Assembly: GCA_031296305.1 (NCBI GenBank)
Contig: JARLFZ010000017.1
Coordinates: 1-53,098, forward strand
Length of the DNA stretch: 53,098 nt
From: Occallatibacter sp.
GTDB lineage: Bacteria; Acidobacteriota; Terriglobia; Terriglobales; Acidobacteriaceae
Direction of reading: 5' to 3'
Shown here piece after piece: positions 28,212-37,624 of the stretch; the first letter of the stretch is position 1, and each line of letters opens with the position of its first letter. The notes beneath the pieces were generated by a model. It worked only from the letters and a program-made list of their open reading frames with translations. It had not been told where the DNA came from and did not search any database. A program made the translations under genes and the position numbers.

Positions 28212-28526
28212 TCAGTCCTCGTCAAATTGCCGGAATGCGCGCTCCAAGCTCCGTCCCCCGTAAAGAATACGCAAAATAGCAACGGTATCTGACCTGACGC
28301 GGAACGCGATCAATGCTCGCCTCTCAAAACCAATCACGCGCAATCCAGGGCGCAAATCTTCACGCAAGGTTCCCCGTTCCGGAATTGTCCGAAGGCCCAT
28401 GCAAGCCTTCTCAATACGGTCGATATAAGCTACTGCTCGTTCCGGATTGCCATGCCCTGCGATGTAGTCGTATAGATTGAAAAGATCGTCTTGAGCCTCG
28501 GGAGTAAAGGTGACCTTGCGTTTCAC
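28212..28526 (-). CDS. parE: RelE/ParE-type toxin
   Basis: 104 residues with the ParE fold pattern: KVTFTPEAQDDLFNLYDYIA, a helical hairpin (ERAVAYIDRIEKAC), GLRTIPERGTLREDLRPGLRVIGFERRALIAFRV and a last strand VAILRILYGGR. ParE toxins inhibit DNA gyrase, and RelE relatives cut mRNA; the target cannot be told here. The GTG start at 28526 overlaps the antitoxin stop as GTGA, which ties synthesis to the antitoxin. It carries FDED at the C-terminus. Confidence 0.9.
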   Translation of the reverse strand: MKRKVTFTPEAQDDLFNLYDYIAGHGNPERAVAYIDRIEKACMGLRTIPERGTLREDLRPGLRVIGFERRALIAFRVRSDTVAILRILYGGRSLERAFRQFDED

Positions 28527-28810
28527 GCTCTGCGCGGCTTTCTAGAGCGATGCCGCGATCGGACGGCTGCAAAAACTGCTTCGGCGGGAACGGCTCGCTT
28601 GGGATCGGCTTCAAGCGCATCGTATGCAGCCACTACTTCCCCGCGCAGCCATCGTTCCACGGCAGCATCCCGCTCCTCCAGCGCGCGCAGGCCGGCTCGG
28701 ACCACTTCACTGGCCGACGCGTAAGTCCCAGAGCGGACCAGCCGGTCAATGTAACGGTCCTGCTCCCTTGGCAGGCTGAATGTACGCTTTTCGCAGGGGG
28801 AAGTCGGCAT
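28523..28810 (-). CDS. parD: ParD-type antitoxin
   Basis: 95 residues. A ribbon-helix-helix N-terminus (KRTFSLPREQDRYIDRLVRSG, then TYASASEVVRAGLRALEE) is typical of ParD, followed by a variable C-terminal toxin-neutralising part ending in RSRHRSRKPRRA. ATG 28810 is preceded by GGGAGG at 10 bases; a longer frame from 28840 would run over the leader. ParD dimers repress their own operon, and a 21-bp inverted repeat lies immediately upstream. Confidence 0.9.
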   Translation of the reverse strand: MPTSPCEKRTFSLPREQDRYIDRLVRSGTYASASEVVRAGLRALEERDAAVERWLRGEVVAAYDALEADPKRAVPAEAVFAAVRSRHRSRKPRRA

Positions 28811-28840
28811 CGATATAGCTCCTCCCGGAAATTCTAGCAT

Positions 28841-28861
28841 GAGTATGAAGGATTCATACTC
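28841..28861. promoter_or_regulatory. ParD operator: 21-bp inverted repeat
   Basis: GAGTATGAA-N3-TTCATACTC, perfect 9-base arms, 31 bp before the parD ATG. On the minus strand it overlaps any core promoter for parDE; TAGAAT lies 4 bases further in. This is the expected position for RHH autorepression. Confidence 0.75.
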
Positions 28862-28894
28862 GCCAACTCTCAGTTATCCTCACCGCTGGTTCCC

Positions 28895-30343
28895 CTAATT
28901 CGCTTGCCTGGGTAGCGGTTCATCCACCTGCAATCCTTCCACAGTCGCTGCGCCTTCCCCATCGGGGCCGCGCGGATTGTGCCCCGCATCCAGATCGATG
29001 CCGTCCTGCATCAGCAGCGCCTCGTAGACCGGCGTATGCCGCCAGTGCCGCGCCAGCGCAAACGCGCTCATGTTGGCAATCATGAGGGGCAGCACCAGCC
29101 CGTAACCGCCGGTCATCTCAAAGATGATGAGGATCGAAGTCATGGGCGCGCGCACAATGCCGGCGAACACCGCGCCCATGCCCACTACGGCGAAGGCGCC
29201 GATGGAATCGGTCGAGTGATGGAAGACCGTCACGTCAAGGTAGCCGACTGCGCCGCCCAGCATGCCGCCCATGAAGAGCGCCGGCGCAAAAATTCCGCCG
29301 GAACCGCCGCTGGAGTACGACGTGACCGTGGCGGCCAGCTTGAGCATGCACAAAACTACCATCGCCGTAACCGGAAGTCCGCCAAGAAGCGCCAGAGTGA
29401 GCGTGGGATAGGGATTGCCGGCAATGCCGTTCAAGTGAAAAAACAGCACCCCAACCACAGCGAGGCTTCCCGTGGCTGCGCCGCCGATTGCGGGGCGAAC
29501 CCACGCGGGAACGCTGGAGAGCCCCCTGAACCATTTGCGCAGCCACAACAGCGAATCGGTGAATACCACGGAGACGATGGCGGCCAACAAGCCGAGCAGC
29601 GCATACCACACCAGCGACGAGCCCTTGGCCAGCGTGTAGCTCTGGAGCTTCGGCACAAAGAATACGGGACTGGTGCCGAGAATGCTGTGCTCCACCACGG
29701 CCGCCAGCGCCGCGGCCACAATCACGCCCGAAAGCATGGTCTGGTCGAGGCTGCCGATGAGTTCCTCCAGCGTGAAGGTGACGGCGGCGATAGGCGCGTT
29801 GAAGGCCGCGGCAATGCCCGCTGCCATGCCCACCGAGGTCATGCGCTTCTGGTTCACCGGGCTCAGCCGCGCCATACGCGCAAGAAAGCTGCTCACCCCG
29901 GCGCAAATCTGCACCGTAGGGCCTTCCACGCCCAGTGAGGCGCCGCTGCCTAGTTGCAGCGCACACAGCACGAACTTCCCAACCGTCTCCTTCATGGTGA
30001 TGGCGCCGGCGCGGAAGGTGTAGGCGGTTTTCACCTGGGGAATGCCGCTGCCCGCCGCCGCAGGAACCCAGTAGGTGAGTCCCAAGCCGACCACGAGCCC
30101 GCCGACTGCCGGCGTCAGAATCATCCACCAGATCCAGGCGTGCCCTGGAGCCGCAGAGGCGCGATCGATGAGGAGTGCATACAGCCGCGCCACGTTTACG
30201 TGAAAGGCAACTGCAGACAATCCGCATATTCCGCCGGCCACGATGGTGATCGCCAGCAGCCGCTGCCGCTCGTTGGGCATGCGCCGCGCCAGCCACGCGA
30301 AAAAACGCGTATCGAGGCCCTGAATGCCGACCCAATATTTCAA
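28895..30343 (-). CDS. ClC-family chloride channel or Cl-/H+ antiporter
   Basis: 482 residues with the ClC helix pattern and all three selectivity-filter motifs: GSGIPQ, GVEGPTVQ (the gating glutamate is kept; the usual Arg or Lys before it is Val) and GGIFAPALFMGG. The last part has GMGAVFAGIVRAPMTSILIIFEMTGGY. There is no C-terminal CBS pair, so it is the short bacterial form. The start is TTG at 30343 (KYWVGIQGL), with GAGGGA upstream; an in-frame ATG at 30280 is the alternative. A role in acid resistance or ion balance is possible. Confidence 0.93.
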   Translation of the reverse strand: MKYWVGIQGLDTRFFAWLARRMPNERQRLLAITIVAGGICGLSAVAFHVNVARLYALLIDRASAAPGHAWIWWMILTPAVGGLVVGLGLTYWVPAAAGSGIPQVKTAYTFRAGAITMKETVGKFVLCALQLGSGASLGVEGPTVQICAGVSSFLARMARLSPVNQKRMTSVGMAAGIAAAFNAPIAAVTFTLEELIGSLDQTMLSGVIVAAALAAVVEHSILGTSPVFFVPKLQSYTLAKGSSLVWYALLGLLAAIVSVVFTDSLLWLRKWFRGLSSVPAWVRPAIGGAATGSLAVVGVLFFHLNGIAGNPYPTLTLALLGGLPVTAMVVLCMLKLAATVTSYSSGGSGGIFAPALFMGGMLGGAVGYLDVTVFHHSTDSIGAFAVVGMGAVFAGIVRAPMTSILIIFEMTGGYGLVLPLMIANMSAFALARHWRHTPVYEALLMQDGIDLDAGHNPRGPDGEGAATVEGLQVDEPLPRQAN

Positions 30344-30696
30344 TTTCGGGAATCCCTCGCTGAGAAGAAGCGTGCACTTCCAGTATAGGATCAGGGGTCA
30401 GGAGATCCCCGGTCCCGGCAGCTTCTCCTTCCTCAAGGATTTGCGCTAGAATTTTCCTGTACCGTATGTCGAATCTCTTCCCATCCGGTTTGCCCTTCTT
30501 CAAGCGCTTCCGCCGCGGCCGCCACGACCGTGGACGCTGACCCTTCCCGCTGAGTAATCTAGTTTCTGCAGGTTTCGCCCGCACGATTGTCTGCGCCGGT
30601 CCTCGCGTTCAGGTACGCGCCGGCCAGCTAACTGCGCTAATACACCAACTCCGCTAGCTCGGCTAACGCTGCTAGCTCCGCTGAGAGGATCTACCG
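30344..30696. other. 353-bp divergent region between clcA-type gene and acnA
   Basis: It should hold both promoters. A 24-codon frame at 30466-30540 (MSNLFPSGLPFFKRFRRGRH) is open but has no ribosome site and no known relative. The last 60 bases before acnA are a degenerate copy of the 9-bp repeat, listed separately. I see no riboswitch or terminator. Confidence 0.5.
30629..30686. repeat. Degenerate 9-bp repeat (family R6), opposite strand
   Basis: CTAACTGCGCTAA, CCAACTCCGCTAGCTCGGC and TAACGCTGCTAGCTCCGC follow one another. These are about six units of the complement of GCGGAGTTA. They end at the GAGAGGA Shine-Dalgarno of acnA. Confidence 0.7.
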
Positions 30697-33510
30697 ATGA
30701 ACAGCTTCTCCTCGAAGGCCGTGCTCACTTCCGGCAATCGCTCTTACACCTTCTATCGCCTGCCGGCGCTCGCCGACCGCGGCTTTAATCTTGCGCGGCT
30801 GCCCTTCAGCCTGAAGATTCTGCTGGAGAATTTGCTGCGCCGCGAAGACGGCGTGAACGTCACGGCCGCCGACATCGAATTTCTGGCCAACTGGGACGCA
30901 AAGGCCGAGCCCAGCCGCGAAATCGCCTACATGCCCGCGCGCGTCCTCATGCAGGATTTCACCGGCGTACCCGCGGTCGTCGATCTGGCGGCCATGCGCG
31001 ACGCCATCAAGACCCTGGGCGGCGATCCCGAGCGCGTGAATCCCCTCGCGCCCGCCGAGCTCGTCATCGACCACTCCGTGCAGGTGGATGAATACGGCAC
31101 ACCCATGGCCTACGAGGCCAATTCCCTGCTTGAATTCCAGCGCAACCGCGAGCGCTACGCGTTTTTGAAGTGGGGGCAATCGGCTTTCCGGAATTTCTCC
31201 GCAGTGCCGCCCGGCATGGGCATCTGCCATCAGGTAAATCTTGAATATTTAGCTCGTGTAGTCTTCACCAAAGAATCAGACAGCGGAGCTGTGGCGTATC
31301 CCGATACGCTGGTCGGCACCGACTCGCACACTACCATGATCAACGGGCTCGGCGTGCTGGGCTGGGGCGTGGGCGGCATCGAGGCCGAGGCGGCCATGCT
31401 GGGGCAGCCGGTTTCCATGCTGATCCCGCAGGTGGTCGGCTACAAACTCACCGGCAAACTGCGCGAGGGCGCCACGGCCACCGATCTGGTGCTCACCGTG
31501 ACCCAGGCGCTGCGCAAGCTCGGAGTCGTCGGCAAGTTTGTCGAATTCTACGGTCCCGGCATCGCGGAGCTGCCGCTTGCCGACCGCGCCACCATCGGCA
31601 ACATGGCGCCGGAGTATGGCGCGACCTGCGGCATCTTCCCCGTCGACGCAGAGACGCTCCGCTACCTGCGCCTGACCGGGCGCAGCGAAGAGCAAATCGC
31701 GCTTGTCGAGGCCTATTACAAGGAGCAGGGGCTCTTCCACGCTGCCGGCGCGCCCGAGGCCGAATACACGCAGACGCTTTCGCTCGACGTGGGCGACGTG
31801 GAGCCCAGTGTGGCCGGACCCAAGCGCCCGCAGGATCGCGTGCTGCTGAAGGACGCGGCCGCGAGCTTTGCGCAACAACTGCCCACGCTGCTCGCGCCCA
31901 CGGCCAAGCCGCTGGGCTCGCGCACGGCCGCCGCGTGGCAGCGCGATGCAGTCACCGATGCCGCGGTAGCCGTTGAAGACAACGAGGGTCCGGACACTTC
32001 GTCCGCGCCTGCCGAAACCCCATTGCACGTGACGACCACCGTGAAAGAACGCTTTGGCGTCGATCCCGATCGCTATCTCGATCACGGCTCAGTCGTCATC
32101 GCCGCCATCACTAGTTGCACCAATACCTCGAACCCCTCGGTGATGGTCGCCGCGGGATTGCTGGCAAAGAAGGCCGTGGAACGCGGTCTCAGTGTCCCGC
32201 CGTGGGTGAAGACTTCGCTCGCGCCGGGGTCACGCGTCGTCACCGACTATTACCGGAAGGCCGGCCTGCTGCCTTACCTTGAAAAGCTGCGCTTCAACGT
32301 AGTGGGCTACGGCTGCACCACGTGCATCGGCAACTCGGGGCCGCTGCCCTCCGACGTTTCAAAATCAATCGAAGACCACGGCCTGGTCGCAGTCAGCGTG
32401 CTCAGTGGCAATCGCAACTTTGAAGGCCGCGTGAACGTGGACGTGCGCGCCAACTATCTGATGAGCCCGCCGCTGGTTGTCGCCTACGCGCTCGCCGGAC
32501 GGATCGGCCACAACTTCGACAGCGAGCCGCTGGGCAACGACAAGCAGGGAAAGCCAGTTTATCTGCGCGACATTTGGCCCACGCAAGCCGAGGTGGCGAG
32601 CACCATCGAGCGCGCCGTAACCAGCGAAGGCTACCGCAGGGAATACGCCACGGTTTCGCAGGGCGACGCCAGTTGGCAGGGCCTGAGCTTCCCGACCGGC
32701 GACGTCTATCAGTGGGAAACGGATTCGACTTACATCCGCAAAGCGCCGTACTTCGACGGTATGAATGCAAAGCCTGCTCCCATCGAAAACATTGCCGGCG
32801 CGCGCGTGCTGGCGGTGCTGGGCGACTCCGTAACCACCGACCACATTTCGCCAGCCGGATCGATCAAGGCCAACGGACCGGCGGGAAAATATCTTGCCGA
32901 CCACGGTGTGAAGACTGCGGACTTCAACAGCTACGGCTCGCGCCGGGGCAATCACGAGGTGATGGTGCGCGGTACCTTTGCTAATGTACGCCTGCGCAAC
33001 AAACTCGCACCGGGAACCGAAGGCGGCGTCACACGCCTGCTGCCCGAGGGTGAGCAGATGTCGATCTTCGACGCCAGCGTGAAGTATGCCGAGCGCGGTG
33101 TTCCGCTGATCATTCTCGCCGGCAAGGAATACGGCTCCGGTTCTTCGCGCGACTGGGCCGCCAAGGGACCAAAGCTGCTCGGCGTGCGCGCCGTCATTGC
33201 TGAAAGCTTCGAGCGCATCCATCGCTCGAACCTTGTGGGCATGGGCATTCTGCCGCTCCAGTTTGCTCCGGGCGAGAATGCAGAGTCGCTCGGCCTTACC
33301 GGAGAGGAGATCTACGATTTCCCCGGCCTCACCGCACTCTTGAAGGATCGCCTGGCCAACGGCCGCACGCTGCGCGTGAAAGCCACCACGAACGACGGCA
33401 CTGTGAAGGAATTTGATACGCTAGTGCGCATCGACACGCCGCAGGAAATCGAGTATTACGAGCACGGCGGCATTCTGCAGTACGTATTGCGGCAGCTAGC
33501 TGCTAAATAG
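30697..33510 (+). CDS. acnA: Aconitate hydratase A
   Basis: 937 residues. It interconverts citrate and isocitrate in the TCA cycle. The [4Fe-4S] ligands are in [13 protein letters not shown] and [33 protein letters not shown] and the C-terminal swivel domain with [10 protein letters not shown] and [17 protein letters not shown] are AcnA/IRP1-typical. It is about 45 residues longer than E. coli AcnA (891). Part of the excess is an Ala/Pro-rich insert around residues 400-450, just before [27 protein letters not shown] precedes ATG 30697. Monocistronic. Confidence 0.97.
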   Translation: MNSFSSKAVLTSGNRSYTFYRLPALADRGFNLARLPFSLKILLENLLRREDGVNVTAADIEFLANWDAKAEPSREIAYMPARVLMQDFTGVPAVVDLAAMRDAIKTLGGDPERVNPLAPAELVIDHSVQVDEYGTPMAYEANSLLEFQRNRERYAFLKWGQSAFRNFSAVPPGMGICHQVNLEYLARVVFTKESDSGAVAYPDTLVGTDSHTTMINGLGVLGWGVGGIEAEAAMLGQPVSMLIPQVVGYKLTGKLREGATATDLVLTVTQALRKLGVVGKFVEFYGPGIAELPLADRATIGNMAPEYGATCGIFPVDAETLRYLRLTGRSEEQIALVEAYYKEQGLFHAAGAPEAEYTQTLSLDVGDVEPSVAGPKRPQDRVLLKDAAASFAQQLPTLLAPTAKPLGSRTAAAWQRDAVTDAAVAVEDNEGPDTSSAPAETPLHVTTTVKERFGVDPDRYLDHGSVVIAAITSCTNTSNPSVMVAAGLLAKKAVERGLSVPPWVKTSLAPGSRVVTDYYRKAGLLPYLEKLRFNVVGYGCTTCIGNSGPLPSDVSKSIEDHGLVAVSVLSGNRNFEGRVNVDVRANYLMSPPLVVAYALAGRIGHNFDSEPLGNDKQGKPVYLRDIWPTQAEVASTIERAVTSEGYRREYATVSQGDASWQGLSFPTGDVYQWETDSTYIRKAPYFDGMNAKPAPIENIAGARVLAVLGDSVTTDHISPAGSIKANGPAGKYLADHGVKTADFNSYGSRRGNHEVMVRGTFANVRLRNKLAPGTEGGVTRLLPEGEQMSIFDASVKYAERGVPLIILAGKEYGSGSSRDWAAKGPKLLGVRAVIAESFERIHRSNLVGMGILPLQFAPGENAESLGLTGEEIYDFPGLTALLKDRLANGRTLRVKATTNDGTVKEFDTLVRIDTPQEIEYYEHGGILQYVLRQLAAK

Positions 33511-33528
33511 GCGGAAGCGGAGGACGGG

Positions 33529-33843
33529 CTACGCGCCCGTTTTGCGCTCGCCATCCAGCACCTCATCGAGCAACACGCGCAGGCTGGTGGTGCGCACACG
33601 GCCCTCGCGCGGATCGGCCGACTTGGCCTGCGACAATTCATCGGCGAGGTTCAACGCGGCCAGCACGGCCACGCGCAACGAGTCCGCGGTTTTTCCCTGC
33701 GCGGCGACGGCGCGCATCTTGGCGTCAACATAAGCGGCCAGATCGCGAATGTGCCGCTGATCCTCCCCCGACAGATGGTAGAGCTGGTCGTAGATCTCCA
33801 CCGTCACGTATTCGCCCGGATTGCTGCGCGGCTCTTCGGCCAT
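33529..33843 (-). CDS. zapA: Cell division protein ZapA
   Basis: 104 residues. VEIYDQLYHLSGEDQRHIRDLAAYVDAKM is the ZapA N-terminal head, followed by a helical tail with SLRVAVLAALNLADELSQAK. ZapA binds and bundles FtsZ at the Z-ring. ATG 33843 is 7 bases after the stop of the coiled-coil gene, so the two are co-transcribed, downstream of pheST. The pheS-pheT-X-zapA order is known from other bacteria. Confidence 0.88.
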   Translation of the reverse strand: MAEEPRSNPGEYVTVEIYDQLYHLSGEDQRHIRDLAAYVDAKMRAVAAQGKTADSLRVAVLAALNLADELSQAKSADPREGRVRTTSLRVLLDEVLDGERKTGA

Positions 33844-33850
33844 CACTTCC

Positions 33851-34234
33851 TCACAGTTCCAGCGAGTCGAGCTGCTTGAGCAGCCGCTCCACGCGCTGCC
33901 GCACCTGATCGCGTTCCGCGCGCAACGCATGCAACTCGTTTTGCAGTTGGTCAAAGGAGGACGACTGCGCCAGCACCTGCGCTTCGGCCTGCGTCACGCG
34001 AGCTTCCAATTCTGCGCTGCGTGCCTCCGCCTCGGCGCGCGCCTGCCGTTCCCGCTTCACCAGTTCCACAGCGCGGCGGATGCGCTCTTCTAGCGCAGCA
34101 AAATCGTCGGCGCTCACCGCCAATGCTGCCGGCTCCTCATGTGAGAGGTGCGGCTGGTCAATGCTCGCCGATTGGCTCGCTGTTTGGCCCGCCGTTTCCA
34201 CGGCAGCATCCGATTCCCACAAAGTCTCTGACAT
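33851..34234 (-). CDS. Coiled-coil protein, ZapB-like
   Basis: 127 residues. The first 40 are Ser/Ala/Glu-rich and likely disordered; residues about 43-125 form an unbroken heptad-rich coiled coil (LEERIRRAVELVKRERQARA, ending LKQLDSLEL). Size, charge and position between pheT and zapA suggest a ZapB-type division factor or a short MerR-like coiled coil. Sequence alone cannot prove this, since coiled coils match widely. Confidence 0.65.
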   Translation of the reverse strand: MSETLWESDAAVETAGQTASQSASIDQPHLSHEEPAALAVSADDFAALEERIRRAVELVKRERQARAEAEARSAELEARVTQAEAQVLAQSSSFDQLQNELHALRAERDQVRQRVERLLKQLDSLEL

Positions 34235-34302
34235 CGCTTCAACCTCCGCCACCAGGGCCCATTTCCGTTTGAGTATAACCTCGACTGCGTTGGATTTCTC
34301 GC

Positions 34303-36423
34303 TCAAACGCGCAGCCGCGCCCCTGCTTTGCCAACTGCTTCCACCACCTGCGCCTGGAACTTCTGCAGCTCCTCTTCCCGCAGGGTGCGATCGGGCGCCT
34401 GGAACGTGGCGCCCAGCAGGAGCGCATACTCCTGTGCGCCCAGCCGGGCATCGCGGAACACCTCGCGCACGCGCCACTCCGCCAGCTCGGGGATCTGCAA
34501 TCCGGCCATGGCGCTGTCGATCTTTTCCCAGTGAATGCTCTCGTGCAGAACCAGCGAAAAATCGCGACGCACGGGCTGATAGCGCGAGACCTCGCGCGCG
34601 ATGGGCCGGCGCAATGGCAACTTGTAGAGCCGGTCGAGATAGATCTCGCCCAAAAGCACGGCGTCCTTGATCTTTCGGGCCGCAGCCTCGCGCGGATGCA
34701 GTTGGCCGAACCAGCCAACAGTCAACCCGTCCGCGACCACCCGTGACGACCGGTAGGGATGCAGCCACTGCGGCGTCAGGCCGGCGTCCGCGGGAAAGCG
34801 GTCGAAGTATATGCCGCGCGTTTCGAACCGCGACACCACTTGTTCCACCACGCCCTTCACATCGAAGAAATCAAAAGCGCGGCCAGAATGCAACGCACTC
34901 TCCTGTGGCAATGCGCCCACCGCACCAAAGGCCAGCGTCGGCCGCTCGTCCACCTTGTCCGTGGTGCCAGCAAAGACCGTGCCCATTTCAAACAGGCGCA
35001 CATCGTTGACATCGCGATTCAGGTTGCCTGCAATCATGGTCAACATGCCGGGCACAAGCGACGGGCGCAGCACGCCAGCCTCTTCACTGAGCGGATTGCC
35101 GAGCGGCACCACGAGCCCAGGCTGCGGCGCGGTCAGCGCGCCCTCCGTAGCGGAGCAGAAGGTGCTTGAGATCGCCTCATGGAATCCGGCGGCCAGCAAC
35201 GTGCTGCGCGCGGTTGCTTCTTTCTCGGCCCACGGCAGCGCCCGCACGCCTCCGCCGAACTCGGGGAGCGTGTTGGCAAAGCGGTTGTAACCGTAGACGC
35301 GAGCGACTTCTTCAATCAGATCGATCTCGCGCTCGAGATCGAGCCGCCAACTGGGCAGCGTGACTTCCCACGAATTTTGTCCAAGGGTCTGCCGCACCGC
35401 AGGTGCCAGTCCACATCCCAGCGCCGCCAGCACGCTTTCAACCGTCGCCGCAGTGATTCCCTCTTCATCAATCGTCGTGCCCAGGATGCGCTGCACTTCA
35501 CTTAAAGCGAGGGCGACGGGCTTGCGAAGCGCAGTGCGCGCCTCGGCCGCCGGCACGCGCGCGTCGACCAGCTCGCCTTCAATCGATCCACCGTTTGCGA
35601 GTAGGATTGCGCTTACAATCGCCGACGCAACCGGCGCCGCGTTAAAGTCCGCGCCGCGCTCGAAGCGATGGCTGGCGTCGGTGTGCAGGCTGTGACGCCG
35701 CGCGGTTTGCCGCACCACCATGGGATCGAACCACGCTGCCTCGACGAGCACATTTTTCGTATCGGGCGTAATCATGGTGTCCCAGCCGCCCATTACGCCG
35801 GCCAAGCCCAGCGCCTTCTTGTGATCGGCGATGACTAGGTCGTCGGCATCGAGCACGCGCTCCACACCATCAAGCGTCTTCAGCCGCTCACCCTTGCGTG
35901 CGCGGCGCACAACAATGCCGCCCTCGAGCTTATCGAGATCGAAGACGTGTGTGGGCTGACCCATCGCCAGCCATGCAAAGTTCGTGGCATCGACGGCGTT
36001 GGAGATTTTCTTTTGCTCGAGAAGCGCGAAGTACGTTGCGACTTCAGCGCCCGCGAACCAGTCGCGCGATTCGCCGATGGTGACGTCGCGCAATATCCGC
36101 GCTGTGAAGCGGCCGCAGGCATCTTCGGCCTCGATCTTTACTGAAAAAGGCTGGCCGCCTGCGCGAGGCTCGGGAATTGGGAATGCCAACTCTGGCAGTG
36201 GAAGTCCATAAATCGCCGCCGCCTCGCGCGCAATCCCGTAGTGGTTCATCGCATCCACGCGGTTGGTGGTAATGTCCATCTCGTAGAGCGAGCCATTGTC
36301 GGGGCCGAGATCGTAGATGCCCTCGACTGCGATGCCCCGCAGAGTCAGGTCCTCGGCGAGCTGCGCGTCGTCGACGGAAAGCCCGGGCAAATAACTGCGA
36401 AGCCATTTGGTCAGTATCTTCAT
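34303..36423 (-). CDS. pheT: Phenylalanine-tRNA ligase beta subunit, lacking the OB domain
   Basis: 706 residues; E. coli PheT is 795. From the N-terminus: B1 start (MKILTKWLRSYLPGLSVDDA), then directly DITTNRVDAMNHYGIAREAA, B3/B4 (VDATNFAWLAMGQPTHVFDLDKL), B5 (SEVQRILGTTIDEEG), the catalytic-like core and a C-terminal FDX-ACB domain (YQPVRRDFSLVLHESIHWEKI). The EMAP/OB tRNA-binding insert of about 100 residues that normally sits after residue 40 is missing. The beta subunit carries editing of Tyr-tRNA(Phe) and tRNA contacts. The start overlaps the pheS stop as ATGA. Confidence 0.93.
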   Translation of the reverse strand: MKILTKWLRSYLPGLSVDDAQLAEDLTLRGIAVEGIYDLGPDNGSLYEMDITTNRVDAMNHYGIAREAAAIYGLPLPELAFPIPEPRAGGQPFSVKIEAEDACGRFTARILRDVTIGESRDWFAGAEVATYFALLEQKKISNAVDATNFAWLAMGQPTHVFDLDKLEGGIVVRRARKGERLKTLDGVERVLDADDLVIADHKKALGLAGVMGGWDTMITPDTKNVLVEAAWFDPMVVRQTARRHSLHTDASHRFERGADFNAAPVASAIVSAILLANGGSIEGELVDARVPAAEARTALRKPVALALSEVQRILGTTIDEEGITAATVESVLAALGCGLAPAVRQTLGQNSWEVTLPSWRLDLEREIDLIEEVARVYGYNRFANTLPEFGGGVRALPWAEKEATARSTLLAAGFHEAISSTFCSATEGALTAPQPGLVVPLGNPLSEEAGVLRPSLVPGMLTMIAGNLNRDVNDVRLFEMGTVFAGTTDKVDERPTLAFGAVGALPQESALHSGRAFDFFDVKGVVEQVVSRFETRGIYFDRFPADAGLTPQWLHPYRSSRVVADGLTVGWFGQLHPREAAARKIKDAVLLGEIYLDRLYKLPLRRPIAREVSRYQPVRRDFSLVLHESIHWEKIDSAMAGLQIPELAEWRVREVFRDARLGAQEYALLLGATFQAPDRTLREEELQKFQAQVVEAVGKAGARLRV

Positions 36424-37517
36424 GCGAACTGCCCCAAAAACCGCATGTCCCCCGCGAAGAAGCTGCCGATTTCGCTGATGCCGTACTTCATCATGGCGAT
36501 GCGTTCCACGCCCATGCCGAAGGCGAAGCCGGAGATCTTTTTCGGGTCGTATGCCGGCTGCTTTTCCTGGGCGAAGGCGAAGACCGCGGGATCGACCATG
36601 CCGCAGCCCAGCAGCTCAATCCATCCCGACTGCTTGCACTTGCGGCAGCCCTTGCCGCCACAGAAAATGCAACTGATCTGCACGTCGGCACTCGGCTCGG
36701 TGAACGGAAAGAACGAGGGGAAGAAGCGCGTTTTGACCGCCGAACCGAACAGCGCCTTCATGGCGTGGTCGAGCGTGCCCTTCAAATCGCTGAAGGTGAT
36801 GTTGGTGTCGACGCAGAGCCCTTCGACCTGGTGGAAGATGGGCGAGTGCGTGGCGTCGGCGGCGTCGTTGCGGTGCACCTTGCCGGGGATCACGATGCGC
36901 ACCGGCGGCGGCTGCTGCTCCATGGTCCGCATCTGCACAGGCGAAGTGTGCGTGCGCAGCAGCAAACGATCGCGCAGCGGCTTGCGCTCCTGCGCTGCGA
37001 CCACCAGTGTGTCCTGCGTGTCGCGCGCCGGATGGCCGGGCGGAAAATTCATGCACTCGAAGTTGTAGTAGTCGGTTTCGACTTCGGGCCCCACACCCAC
37101 CGAGTAACCAAGCGCCGCGAAGACCGAGACAATTTCGTTCAGCGTGCGCGTGATCGGGTGCTCCGCGCCCGTGGGGCGGCGCGTGCCGGGCAGCGTGATG
37201 TCGATGGCCTCGGCCCTGAGCGCGGCATCGGTGGCGGCATCGCTGGGACCCGCGCCCTCGAGCAAGGCCTCTACAAGTTCCTTGAGAACCTTGAAGCGCT
37301 GACCCACGGCTTTCTTCGCTGGCCCGGGGGCAGCTTTGAGCCAGCGGTCCGAGACTTCGTTGAGCAGGCCCTGCTTGCGGCCCAGCCACTGGAGCCGGAA
37401 CGCTTCTGCGTCAAGCGCCGCGGCGCTTTCACGGGCCTGCGCCTCCAGCGAGGCAAACGCCTTTTCGAGCGCGGCCTCGTCAAATCCCGTCAGATTTGGA
37501 ATATTCTCGTTCGTCAT
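36420..37517 (-). CDS. pheS: Phenylalanine-tRNA ligase alpha subunit
   Basis: 365 residues. An N-terminal coiled coil (about 20-85) is followed by the class II catalytic domain: HPITRTLNEIVSVF, the motif 2 loop HTSPVQMRTM, and motif 3 GFAFGMGVERIAMMKYGI at the C-terminus. A CIFCGGKGCRKC cluster around residue 290, placed just before GWIELLGCGMV, gives four cysteines that could bind zinc; E. coli PheS lacks this. It forms the (alpha-beta)2 enzyme with PheT. No Shine-Dalgarno is seen at ATG 37517. Confidence 0.96.
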   Translation of the reverse strand: MTNENIPNLTGFDEAALEKAFASLEAQARESAAALDAEAFRLQWLGRKQGLLNEVSDRWLKAAPGPAKKAVGQRFKVLKELVEALLEGAGPSDAATDAALRAEAIDITLPGTRRPTGAEHPITRTLNEIVSVFAALGYSVGVGPEVETDYYNFECMNFPPGHPARDTQDTLVVAAQERKPLRDRLLLRTHTSPVQMRTMEQQPPPVRIVIPGKVHRNDAADATHSPIFHQVEGLCVDTNITFSDLKGTLDHAMKALFGSAVKTRFFPSFFPFTEPSADVQISCIFCGGKGCRKCKQSGWIELLGCGMVDPAVFAFAQEKQPAYDPKKISGFAFGMGVERIAMMKYGISEIGSFFAGDMRFLGQFA

Positions 37518-37624
37518 GCCGAATGTTCAGGATAAAGCATGGCATGCAGCAGCCGCGCGCCCCAGCGCGCCCCAAAGCCGCTAACCGCAAATTCCCTGCG
37601 GAAAACCGCGCACTTTGCCGTAGC

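Noticed and set aside
30466..30540. 24-codon ORF upstream of acnA
   Set aside because: No ribosome-binding site, Arg/Phe-rich, and no known relative; could not be supported as a gene.
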